A stretch of DNA of 64,000 nt from an uncultured Ruminococcus sp. (lineage in GTDB: Bacteria > Bacillota > Clostridia > Oscillospirales > Ruminococcaceae), in assembly GCA_902781565.1 (NCBI GenBank), contig CACZJT010000008.1:1-64000 (forward strand), read 5' to 3'. Position 1 is the first letter of the stretch. Each line of letters starts with the position of its first letter. This document shows, in pieces, positions 44,402-51,638 of this stretch. The position numbers were made by a program, and so were the translations under genes. The notes under the pieces are model-generated. The model did not search any database, was not told the DNA's origin, and worked only from the letters and a program-made list of their open reading frames with translations.

Positions 44402-45205
44402 ATGGGAAAAGTGATCGCCGTTTCAAATCAGAAGGGCGGTGTCGGTAAATCTACCACCGTCGTCAACCTCGCCGCAGTGTTCGGCTTGAAGGGCAAAAAG
44501 GTGCTGATCGTGGATTTCGACCCGCAGGGCAATTCCACCACCAGTTTGGGCGTCCGCAAAAAGAGCGTCAGAAATACGGTCTACGAGGTAATCATGCAGG
44601 AGTGCGAAGCGTATGAGGCGGTCGCACCGACGGAGTTCCGCGGAGTGAGCTTAATGCCCACGACCCAGCGGCTCTCGGGCGCGGCGGCGGCGCTTTTGCA
44701 GATGCCCGATAAAGCGCACAGGCTCAGACAGGTGCTCGAGAAGGTCAGGGGCTTCTACGACTACATACTCATCGACTGCCCGCCGACGTTGGATATGCTG
44801 ACCATCAACGCACTTGCCGCCGCGGATTCGGTGCTGATACCTCTCCAGTGCGAGTTCCTTTCAATGGAAGGTCTGACCGAGCTGAACAGCACCATAAACA
44901 GGGTGAAGAAAACGATGAACAAGGAGCTCTGTACCGAGGGCATATTGTTCACCATGTACGTTGAGCGTTACAAGGTCACGGGTCAGATCGTTAAGGAAGT
45001 GCGCAAATATTTTTCCGACGTGGTATTCGATACGGTGATACCGAGGAATATTGCGCTTTCCGAGGCGCCCAGTTTCGGTATGCCCGTGATCTACTACGAC
45101 AAGAAATCAAAGGGCAGCAAGGCGTATGAAGCCCTCGCCGCCGAGATCATGAAAAATGAACGTAAACGCAGCCGCAAGGCTGAAAAAGAAAAAAAGGGGG
45201 AATAA
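44402..45205 (+). CDS. parA: Chromosome partitioning ATPase ParA (Soj)
   Basis: 267 residues. Deviant Walker A KGGVGKSTT (11-19) with the two lysines of the ParA/MinD family, Walker A' DFDPQGN near 38 and Walker B YILIDCPPTLD near 121. It binds DNA non-specifically and moves ParB-parS complexes; in sporulating relatives it also regulates DnaA. A basic tail ends the protein. AAGGAG lies upstream of the ATG, and parB begins four bases after its stop. Confidence 0.95.
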   Translation: MGKVIAVSNQKGGVGKSTTVVNLAAVFGLKGKKVLIVDFDPQGNSTTSLGVRKKSVRNTVYEVIMQECEAYEAVAPTEFRGVSLMPTTQRLSGAAAALLQMPDKAHRLRQVLEKVRGFYDYILIDCPPTLDMLTINALAAADSVLIPLQCEFLSMEGLTELNSTINRVKKTMNKELCTEGILFTMYVERYKVTGQIVKEVRKYFSDVVFDTVIPRNIALSEAPSFGMPVIYYDKKSKGSKAYEALAAEIMKNERKRSRKAEKEKKGE

Positions 45206-45208
45206 TGA

Positions 45209-46114
45209 TTGGCGAAGAAGGATCGCATGGGCAGCGGGCTTGATATGCTGTTCGAGGATAACTTCCACGAGCAGGAGGATAGCGGGAGCGAGACAAATGT
45301 CCGTTCTGTAAGAATATCTCTGATCGAGCCCGATAAGAACCAGCCGCGGAAAAATTTCGATGAGGACAGGCTCAGGGAGCTTGCAAACAATATCACCGAA
45401 CACGGCATTTTGCAGCCGATACTTGTTCGTCCGCTGGGGAACGGGAGTTACAGCATAATCGCGGGCGAGCGCAGGTGGCGTGCGGCGCGGCTTGCAGGGC
45501 TTACCGAGATACCTGTCATGGTGCGGGAATTTGACGACCTGCAAACGGCGCAGATAGCGCTTATCGAGAACTTGCAGCGCGAGGACCTTGACCCGATCGA
45601 GGAAGCAAAGGCGTTCCGCAGGCTCATGGACGATTTCGGAATGACGCAGGAGCAGGTGGCTAAGTCGGTGGGCAAGTCCCGACCCGCAGTCGCGAACGCA
45701 GTGAGAATGCTCACCCTCCCCGCACAGGTGCAGGATATGCTGACCAAGGGCGAGATATCTGCGGGACACGCAAAGCTGCTCTGCGGGGTGGAGGACGATC
45801 TTCTGCTCATGACGCTGGCGATGCGTGCTTGCGACGGAATGACGGTCAGGGAGCTCGAAAACGAGATCAACACCAAGCGCAAGATCGCGGTCGAAGACGA
45901 TGACGATACGGAGGTATTGAAGCCGCGTCTGAGGGAGTACACCGACCCATTCAAGAAGTACGCTGCGGAAACGGAGCTGTCATTCAGTCAGCTTTGCGGG
46001 ATAGAAACAAAGCTCATGCGGGAGCGCGGCGGAGGGTATTCGGTCAAGTTCAAATTCGATACGGAAGAGGAATTGGAAGATTTCATCGGAAAGGTCTCCG
46101 ACGCGCTGGGATAA
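45209..46114 (+). CDS. parB: Chromosome partitioning protein ParB (Spo0J)
   Basis: 301 residues. CTP-dependent DNA clamp that loads at parS. The nucleotide motifs are intact: GERRWRAAR near 91 and ENLQREDLDP near 120. The helix-turn-helix (about 140-170) reads MTQEQVAKSVGKSRPAVANAV, with Pro-Ala where many ParB proteins have Ser-His. The C-terminal dimer domain is complete. TTG 45209 is supported by GGGGG eight bases upstream. Its likely targets are the five 16-bp sites in the surrounding 7 kb. Confidence 0.95.
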   Translation: MAKKDRMGSGLDMLFEDNFHEQEDSGSETNVRSVRISLIEPDKNQPRKNFDEDRLRELANNITEHGILQPILVRPLGNGSYSIIAGERRWRAARLAGLTEIPVMVREFDDLQTAQIALIENLQREDLDPIEEAKAFRRLMDDFGMTQEQVAKSVGKSRPAVANAVRMLTLPAQVQDMLTKGEISAGHAKLLCGVEDDLLLMTLAMRACDGMTVRELENEINTKRKIAVEDDDDTEVLKPRLREYTDPFKKYAAETELSFSQLCGIETKLMRERGGGYSVKFKFDTEEELEDFIGKVSDALG

Positions 46115-46130
46115 GCTCGCAGTATATAAT

Positions 46131-46146
46131 TGTTCCACATGGAACA
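46131..46146. promoter_or_regulatory. parS: parS-like site 2
   Basis: TGTTCCACATGGAACA in the parB-serS gap. Confidence 0.85.
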
Positions 46147-46176
46147 TCTGATAAAATTTATAAGGAGTAATCTAAA

Positions 46177-47472
46177 ATGTTAGACAGAAAATTTTTAAGA
46201 ACGAACCCTGAGGCAGTAAAGGAAAATATCAGAAAAAAATTCCAGGAAGACAAGCTCCCTCTGGTCGATGAGGTCATCGAGCTGGACAAGCAGTACCGCG
46301 AGTGTAAGACTAAGGCTGACGAGCTGAGAAGCAAAGTCAACAAGATCTCCAAGCAGATCGGCGGTCTTATGGCTAAGGGCGAGAAGGAGGAAGCCGAGAA
46401 GGTCAAGGCTGAGGTCAAGGCTATCAACAAGGAGCTGGAAGACCTTCCCGCTAAAGAGAAGGAGCTCGAAAGCGAGATCACCAAGAGAATGATGGTCATT
46501 CCTCAGATGATAGGCGACGATGTGCCTATCGGTAAGGACGACAGCGAGAACGTTGAGCGCGAGCGCTTCGGCGAGCCTGTAGTTCCTGATTTTGAAGTTC
46601 CCTACCATGTTGACATCATGGAAGCGCTCAACGGCATAGACCTTGACACCGCCCGAGACAAGACCAGCGGTAACGGCTTCTACTATCTGCGCGGAGACAT
46701 CGCAAGGCTTCACTCTGCGATTCTTTCCTACGCCCGTGATTTCATGATAGACCGCGGATTCACCTACTATATCCCGCCGTTCATGATCCGCTCAAATGTT
46801 GTAACAGGTGTTATGAGTTTTGCCGAAATGGAGAATATGATGTACAAGATCGAGGGTGAAGACCTCTACCTTATCGGTACATCGGAGCACTCGATGATCG
46901 GTAAGTTCATCGACACGATAATCCCCGAGGACGAGCTTCCGAAGACGCTGACCAGCTACAGCCCTTGCTTCCGCAAAGAAGTCGGCTCTCACGGACTGGA
47001 GGAGCGCGGCGTTTACCGTATCCACCAGTTTGAGAAACAGGAGATGGTCGTAGTCTGCAAGCCTGAGGACAGCGACAAATGGTATGATATCCTCTGGCAC
47101 AACACAGTCGATTTCTTCCGCACGCTTGATATCCCTGTCCGCACGCTGGAATGCTGTTCGGGCGATCTCGCCGATCTGAAAGTACGCAGCCTTGACGTTG
47201 AGGCTTGGTCGCCGAGACAGAAGAAGTATTTTGAGGTCGGAAGCTGCTCGAATCTCGGTGACGCGCAGGCAAGACGTTTGCAGATCAGGATACAGGGCAA
47301 GGACAAGCAGAAGTATTTCGCCCACACGCTCAATAATACCGTTGTTGCGCCGCCGAGAATGCTGATTGCGTTCCTCGAAAACAACTTGCAGGCTGACGGA
47401 ACGGTAAGAGTACCCGAGGCGCTTCGTCCCTACATGGGCGGCAAGGAAATCCTTGAAAAGTGCAAGGCTTGA
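46177..47472 (+). CDS. serS: Seryl-tRNA synthetase, variant motif 3
   Basis: 431 residues. Class II synthetase charging tRNA-Ser. An N-terminal coiled-coil arm (about 28-105) binds the long variable arm of tRNA-Ser. Motif 2 includes SPCFRKEVGS and HQFEKQEM. Motif 3 reads TLNNTVVAPPRMLIAFLEN rather than the usual TLNGSGLAxGRTLxAILEN; serine-pocket motif TSEHSMIGKF also differs from TSEVPLxNL. The Arg of motif 3 and the C-terminal IPEALRPYMGG-like end are kept. AAGGAG precedes ATG 46177. It lies between parB and mnmG. Confidence 0.9.
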   Translation: MLDRKFLRTNPEAVKENIRKKFQEDKLPLVDEVIELDKQYRECKTKADELRSKVNKISKQIGGLMAKGEKEEAEKVKAEVKAINKELEDLPAKEKELESEITKRMMVIPQMIGDDVPIGKDDSENVERERFGEPVVPDFEVPYHVDIMEALNGIDLDTARDKTSGNGFYYLRGDIARLHSAILSYARDFMIDRGFTYYIPPFMIRSNVVTGVMSFAEMENMMYKIEGEDLYLIGTSEHSMIGKFIDTIIPEDELPKTLTSYSPCFRKEVGSHGLEERGVYRIHQFEKQEMVVVCKPEDSDKWYDILWHNTVDFFRTLDIPVRTLECCSGDLADLKVRSLDVEAWSPRQKKYFEVGSCSNLGDAQARRLQIRIQGKDKQKYFAHTLNNTVVAPPRMLIAFLENNLQADGTVRVPEALRPYMGGKEILEKCKA

Positions 47473-47483
47473 TCGATGTTCAA

Positions 47484-47499
47484 TGTTCCACATGGAACA
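47484..47499. promoter_or_regulatory. parS: parS-like site 3
   Basis: TGTTCCACATGGAACA in the serS-mnmG gap, immediately upstream of the mnmG ribosome site. Confidence 0.85.
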
Positions 47500-47513
47500 A
47501 TTGAGGTGATGTT

Positions 47514-49418
47514 TTGGAACAACAGAATTTCATTGCAAAGTTTGACATAGCCGTGATCGGAGCGGGTCATGCGGGCGTCGAAGCGGCGCTTGCTGCCGCT
47601 CGGCTCGGCTTGAAAACTGCGCTTTTCACCATTTCTCTCGACGCGGTGGCGAATTTGCCGTGCAATCCCTCCATAGGCGGTACGGCTAAGGGACACCTCG
47701 TCCGCGAGATAGACGCTCTCGGCGGTGAGATGGGCAAGGCTGCGGACGCTACATTTTTGCAGTCGCGCATACTTAACAAGGGCAAGGGTCCCGCGGTGTA
47801 CAGTCTGCGGGTGCAGTCGGACAGGGTGAAGTACCATGGCTACATGAAAAGTAAGGTCGAGCATACCGAAGGGCTGTTCCTGAAACAGGACGAGATCACC
47901 GAGATACTGACCGAAGACGGGAAGATCTGCGGAGTCCGTTCCAAGCTGGGCAGCTGCTACGGAGCGCGTGCGGTCATTGTTGCCAGCGGGACGTATCTTA
48001 AAGGCAAAGTTTTCGTCGGCGGGACGAGCTATAGCAGCGGTCCCGATGCGACACTACCTGCGGACAGGCTCTCGGATTCGCTCAGGGCTCTTGGTGTGAC
48101 ATTGCGTAGGTTCAAGACGGGTACGCCTTGCAGAGTTCACAGGCGTTCAATTGACTTTTCAAAGCTGGAGCGTCAGGAGGGCGATGAGAAGATCGTGCCG
48201 TTTTCCTTCGAGAATCACGAGAAGCTCGAAAACAAGATCGCCTGCTACGTGGGCTATACCAACGCGAGGACACATGAAGTCATACTGAACAATATCCACA
48301 GGTCGGCGATGTATTCGGGGCAGATCGAGGGAGTGGGGCCGCGATACTGTCCGTCTATCGAGGACAAGGTCAAGCGCTTTTCGGACAAGCCTCGTCACCA
48401 GCTGTTCATCGAGCCGATGGGACTTGACACCGAGGAGTGCTATGTGCAGGGAATGTCCAGCTCGCTGCCTGAGGAGGTGCAGCTGGAATTCATGCGGACG
48501 ATAGAGGGTTTGGAGAACGTGGAGATCATGCGAAACGCCTACGCGATCGAGTACGACTGCTGCGACCCTACGGAGCTTCTGCCGACCCTCGAATTCAAGG
48601 AGATACCGAACCTTTACGGCGCCGGGCAGTTCAACGGGACTTCGGGCTATGAGGAAGCCGCTGCGCAGGGTCTTGTGGCGGGCGTGAACGCGGCGCTGAA
48701 GCTGCTGGGCAGGGAACCTATGCTGCTCGATCGCGCGTCTTCGTACATTGGCACGCTGATCGACGATCTGGTGACCAAGGGGTGCAGCGACCCCTACAGA
48801 ATGCTGACCTCCCGCAGCGAATATAGGCTTCTGCTGCGGCAGGACAATGCGGATATTCGGCTGACGGAGATCGGTCACAGGGTCGGGCTGATAAGCGATC
48901 AGCGAGCGGAAAGAGTGCGTGAGAAGATACGGCTGATTGACGAGGAAACGGAGCGGGTAAAGCACGTCAACCTCGCGCCCACCGACGAACTGAATGCCTA
49001 TCTTGAGCAGCAGGGGACAGAGCGGCTGACTACGGGCATAAAGCTGTCACAGCTCATTAAGCGCCCACAGCTGACTTATGCGGGGCTGGCGGCTTTCGAC
49101 AAGCACCGTCCCGAGCTTTCCGAGGATGTTACCGAACAAGTCGAGCTGAACATCAAGTACGAGGGCTACATCGCCATACAGCTCGATCGCGTGAAGTCCA
49201 TGCGGAAGTTGGAACGGCGACTGCTTCCGAAGGACACCGACTATTCACAGGTAAGGGGTCTGAGGCTGGAAGCTGCTGAGAAATTGAATAAGGTCAAGCC
49301 GTTAAGCGTCGGGCAGGCGAGCAGGATCTCGGGCGTCAATCCCGCAGATGTCAATGTGCTGCTGATATGGCTTGCCGCCAACGGAGGTACTGAAAATGCA
49401 GGCGCTGACAGCGTTTAA
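47514..49418 (+). CDS. mnmG: tRNA uridine-5-carboxymethylaminomethyl modification enzyme MnmG
   Basis: 634 residues. An FAD-binding partner of MnmE that modifies U34 of certain tRNAs. The FAD Rossmann motif is VIGAGHAGVEAALAAARLG (14-32), followed by NPSIGGTAKGHLVREIDALGG and the cysteine-containing loops of GidA. The C-terminal helical domain is complete. TTG 47514 follows GAGGTG by five bases and gives the expected N-terminus. The rsmG start overlaps its end by 23 bases. Confidence 0.95.
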   Translation: MEQQNFIAKFDIAVIGAGHAGVEAALAAARLGLKTALFTISLDAVANLPCNPSIGGTAKGHLVREIDALGGEMGKAADATFLQSRILNKGKGPAVYSLRVQSDRVKYHGYMKSKVEHTEGLFLKQDEITEILTEDGKICGVRSKLGSCYGARAVIVASGTYLKGKVFVGGTSYSSGPDATLPADRLSDSLRALGVTLRRFKTGTPCRVHRRSIDFSKLERQEGDEKIVPFSFENHEKLENKIACYVGYTNARTHEVILNNIHRSAMYSGQIEGVGPRYCPSIEDKVKRFSDKPRHQLFIEPMGLDTEECYVQGMSSSLPEEVQLEFMRTIEGLENVEIMRNAYAIEYDCCDPTELLPTLEFKEIPNLYGAGQFNGTSGYEEAAAQGLVAGVNAALKLLGREPMLLDRASSYIGTLIDDLVTKGCSDPYRMLTSRSEYRLLLRQDNADIRLTEIGHRVGLISDQRAERVREKIRLIDEETERVKHVNLAPTDELNAYLEQQGTERLTTGIKLSQLIKRPQLTYAGLAAFDKHRPELSEDVTEQVELNIKYEGYIAIQLDRVKSMRKLERRLLPKDTDYSQVRGLRLEAAEKLNKVKPLSVGQASRISGVNPADVNVLLIWLAANGGTENAGADSV

Positions 49419-50127
49419 GGATTTTGTGGGATTGTTCGGGAGCGCGGGGATCACCGTCGATGAGGCACTCTATGGGCGGTTCGAGCGGTACGCGGAGCTG
49501 CTTTTGGAGTGGAACTCGCGGATAAATCTTACCGCGATAACCGACCCCGAGGGGATAGCTGTCAAGCACTTCTTCGACAGCGTTTACCCGTTTACGCTGC
49601 TGCCGCCTGCGGAGGGTGCGCAGCTCATCGACGTGGGAACGGGCGCGGGATTTCCGTCCGTGCCGCTCAAGCTCGTTCGGGGGGACATCAAATTGACTCT
49701 TTTGGACAGCCTGAACAAGCGGCTGAACTTCCTCGGAGAGGTCTCGGAGGAGCTTAGACTTGGTGCGGAGCTTATCCACGGCAGAGCCGAGGAGACCGCG
49801 CGGTTCATGAAGGACGGTAATCCTCTTCGGGAGAGCTTTGACGCTGCAACAGCGCGGGCTGTTGCGGAACTTCGGGAGCTTTGCGAATACTGTATGCCCT
49901 TCGTGAAAGTAGACGGGCGCTTTTACGCGCTCAAAGGCAGTAACGGTATGCATGAGCTGAACGATTCCAAAAATGCGGTAAAGCAGCTCGGCGGCGAAGT
50001 GGAGTTTGTGAAAGAATACGAGCTCCCGAACGGGGACGAGAGGGTGCTGGTCGTGATACGTAAGACCTCACGTACTCCGCAGAAGTACCCGCGTAATTCG
50101 GGAAAAATGAAAAAAACTCCGTTGTGA
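49396..50127 (+). CDS. rsmG: 16S rRNA (guanine-527-N7) methyltransferase RsmG
   Basis: 243 residues. It methylates G527 of 16S rRNA with SAM; loss gives low-level streptomycin resistance. The motif NLTAITDPEGIAVKHFFDS and the SAM-binding LIDVGTGAGFPSVPLKL are present. ATG 49396 is chosen because GGAGG lies eight bases upstream, inside mnmG. The usual mnmG-rsmG pairing holds. Confidence 0.94.
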   Translation: MQALTAFKDFVGLFGSAGITVDEALYGRFERYAELLLEWNSRINLTAITDPEGIAVKHFFDSVYPFTLLPPAEGAQLIDVGTGAGFPSVPLKLVRGDIKLTLLDSLNKRLNFLGEVSEELRLGAELIHGRAEETARFMKDGNPLRESFDAATARAVAELRELCEYCMPFVKVDGRFYALKGSNGMHELNDSKNAVKQLGGEVEFVKEYELPNGDERVLVVIRKTSRTPQKYPRNSGKMKKTPL

Positions 50128-50137
50128 GCAGGTCAAT

Positions 50138-50153
50138 TGTTCCACATGGAACA
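50138..50153. promoter_or_regulatory. parS: parS-like site 4
   Basis: TGTTCCACATGGAACA in the rsmG-mnmE gap, 23 bases before site 5 and in opposite orientation to it. Confidence 0.85.
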
Positions 50154-50176
50154 TCGGCTGTTGATTGGACAGTCAT

Positions 50177-50192
50177 TGTTCCATGTGGAACA
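50177..50192. promoter_or_regulatory. parS: parS-like site 5
   Basis: TGTTCCATGTGGAACA, inverted relative to site 4. Confidence 0.85.
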
Positions 50193-50218
50193 TCTTATTT
50201 CGTAAGAAAGGTGATTCT

Positions 50219-51580
50219 ATGCAGGCAATTTGTGCAGTTGCAACGGCAGAGGGCGAAGCGGCTCTCGCAGTCGTGCGGATAAGCGGTGAGGACGCTCTTA
50301 CGGTCGCTGAAAAAGTGTTCACTCCCTACGGTAAGTCGGTGCGGGAGATGGCAGGTTACACCTGTGCTTACGGGTGTGTTTTTGACGGCGGCGAGCGCAT
50401 AGACGACGCAGTTCTCACAGTGTTCAGAGCGCCGCATTCCTACACGGGCGAGGACTGCGCGGAGATCTCCTGTCACGGCGGGCGCTATCTTACGCAGCGG
50501 ATAATGCGTATCTGCTGTGACTGCGGTGCCAGACCCGCCGAGCGTGGGGAGTTCACCAAGCTGGCTTTCATCAACGGAAAACTCTGCCTTACGCAGGCGG
50601 AAGCTGTTATGGAGCTGATCTCGGCGCAGGGTGAGCTTACCCTGCGTTCTGCCAATCTGACGCGGCAGGGAGCGCTGTTCGGGCGCATACAGGAGATACG
50701 AGGACGGCTTGTAACACTTCTCGGGGAGCTTGCGGCTTGGGTGGATTATCCCGAGGAAGATCTTCCCGAGGTAGGTGAGGGCTCTGTTGGCAGCACGTTG
50801 TCTGACTGTCTTGACGATGTGGAGAAGCTCATTCGCGGGTACGATAACGGTATGCTGCTCAAACGCGGAGTTCCTGCAACGATAGTCGGGAAGCCTAACG
50901 TGGGCAAGTCAACTCTCATGAATATGTTGCTCGGGTACGAACGTGCCATCGTTACTGACATAGCGGGCACGACCCGTGATGTGCTGGAGGAATCGGTCAG
51001 GCTCGGGGACGTTACGCTGCGGCTCGCGGATACGGCAGGGCTTCGGGACACCTCCGACGCTGTGGAGCGGATAGGCGTTGAGCTTGCGCGGAAGAAACTC
51101 GGAGAGAGCGCTCTGGTCATCGCCGTGTTTGACGGCAGCACGCCCCCTGAAGAGGAGGACAGAGCGCTGGTCTCCGAGATAAAGGCGTCGGAAGGTAAGG
51201 TCATCGCGCTGATAAACAAGTCCGACATTGCGGCGGACAGCGGTTATTACGAGCTTTGCGCGGGACTGCCGTATGTCATAGAGATATCGGCAAAGAGCGG
51301 CAGCGGTCGGGACAGGCTCGAAGCTGCGGCAGCTGAGCTTTTCGGGGCTGCGGGTACGGACGACGGGCTGATCTTCGTCAACGAACGTCAGAGGAACTGT
51401 CTCGGCAGGGCGGCTGAACAGCTGAGGGAAGCGCTCTCCGCCCACGAAACGGGCATGACCCCCGACATCGTTGCTATCTCCGCCGAGGAAGCCGCCGCCG
51501 CTCTTGCGGAGCTGACGGGCGAGAGGATAAGCGACAGCATAGTTTCCGAGGTGTTCTCGAAATTTTGCGTCGGTAAATAA
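50219..51580 (+). CDS. mnmE: tRNA modification GTPase MnmE
   Basis: 453 residues. A potassium-activated GTPase that works with MnmG on wobble uridines. N-terminal formyl-THF-like domain (with PHSYTGED and GRYLTQRI), helical domain and an inserted G domain: G1 GKPNVGKST near 224, G2 TDIAGTTRD, G3 DTAGLR, G4 NKSD. The C-terminal CVGK carries the catalytic Cys of the CxGK motif. ATG 50219 follows GAAAGGTG; an upstream in-frame ATG at 50165 would place the parS site inside the gene. It is the last gene of the par-mnm cluster. Confidence 0.95.
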   Translation: MQAICAVATAEGEAALAVVRISGEDALTVAEKVFTPYGKSVREMAGYTCAYGCVFDGGERIDDAVLTVFRAPHSYTGEDCAEISCHGGRYLTQRIMRICCDCGARPAERGEFTKLAFINGKLCLTQAEAVMELISAQGELTLRSANLTRQGALFGRIQEIRGRLVTLLGELAAWVDYPEEDLPEVGEGSVGSTLSDCLDDVEKLIRGYDNGMLLKRGVPATIVGKPNVGKSTLMNMLLGYERAIVTDIAGTTRDVLEESVRLGDVTLRLADTAGLRDTSDAVERIGVELARKKLGESALVIAVFDGSTPPEEEDRALVSEIKASEGKVIALINKSDIAADSGYYELCAGLPYVIEISAKSGSGRDRLEAAAAELFGAAGTDDGLIFVNERQRNCLGRAAEQLREALSAHETGMTPDIVAISAEEAAAALAELTGERISDSIVSEVFSKFCVGK

Positions 51581-51583
51581 GAG

Positions 51584-51626
51584 ACCTCCGCAGGCTCGGT
51601 CGAGCTTGCGGAGGTGTTTGTTTTTT
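51584..51626 (+). terminator. Terminator after mnmE
   Basis: ACCTCCGCAGGCTCG / CGAGCTTGCGGAGGT long stem with G-U pair, then TGTTTGTTTTTT. It also faces the end of the convergent cellulase gene. Confidence 0.85.
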
Positions 51627-51638
51627 ATGAGAATACGA

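Noticed and set aside
43302-50192. The 16-bp palindromes as Noc-binding sites
   Set aside because: Noc sites are ATTTCCCGGGAAAT-like; these have the TGTT...AACA ends of parS.
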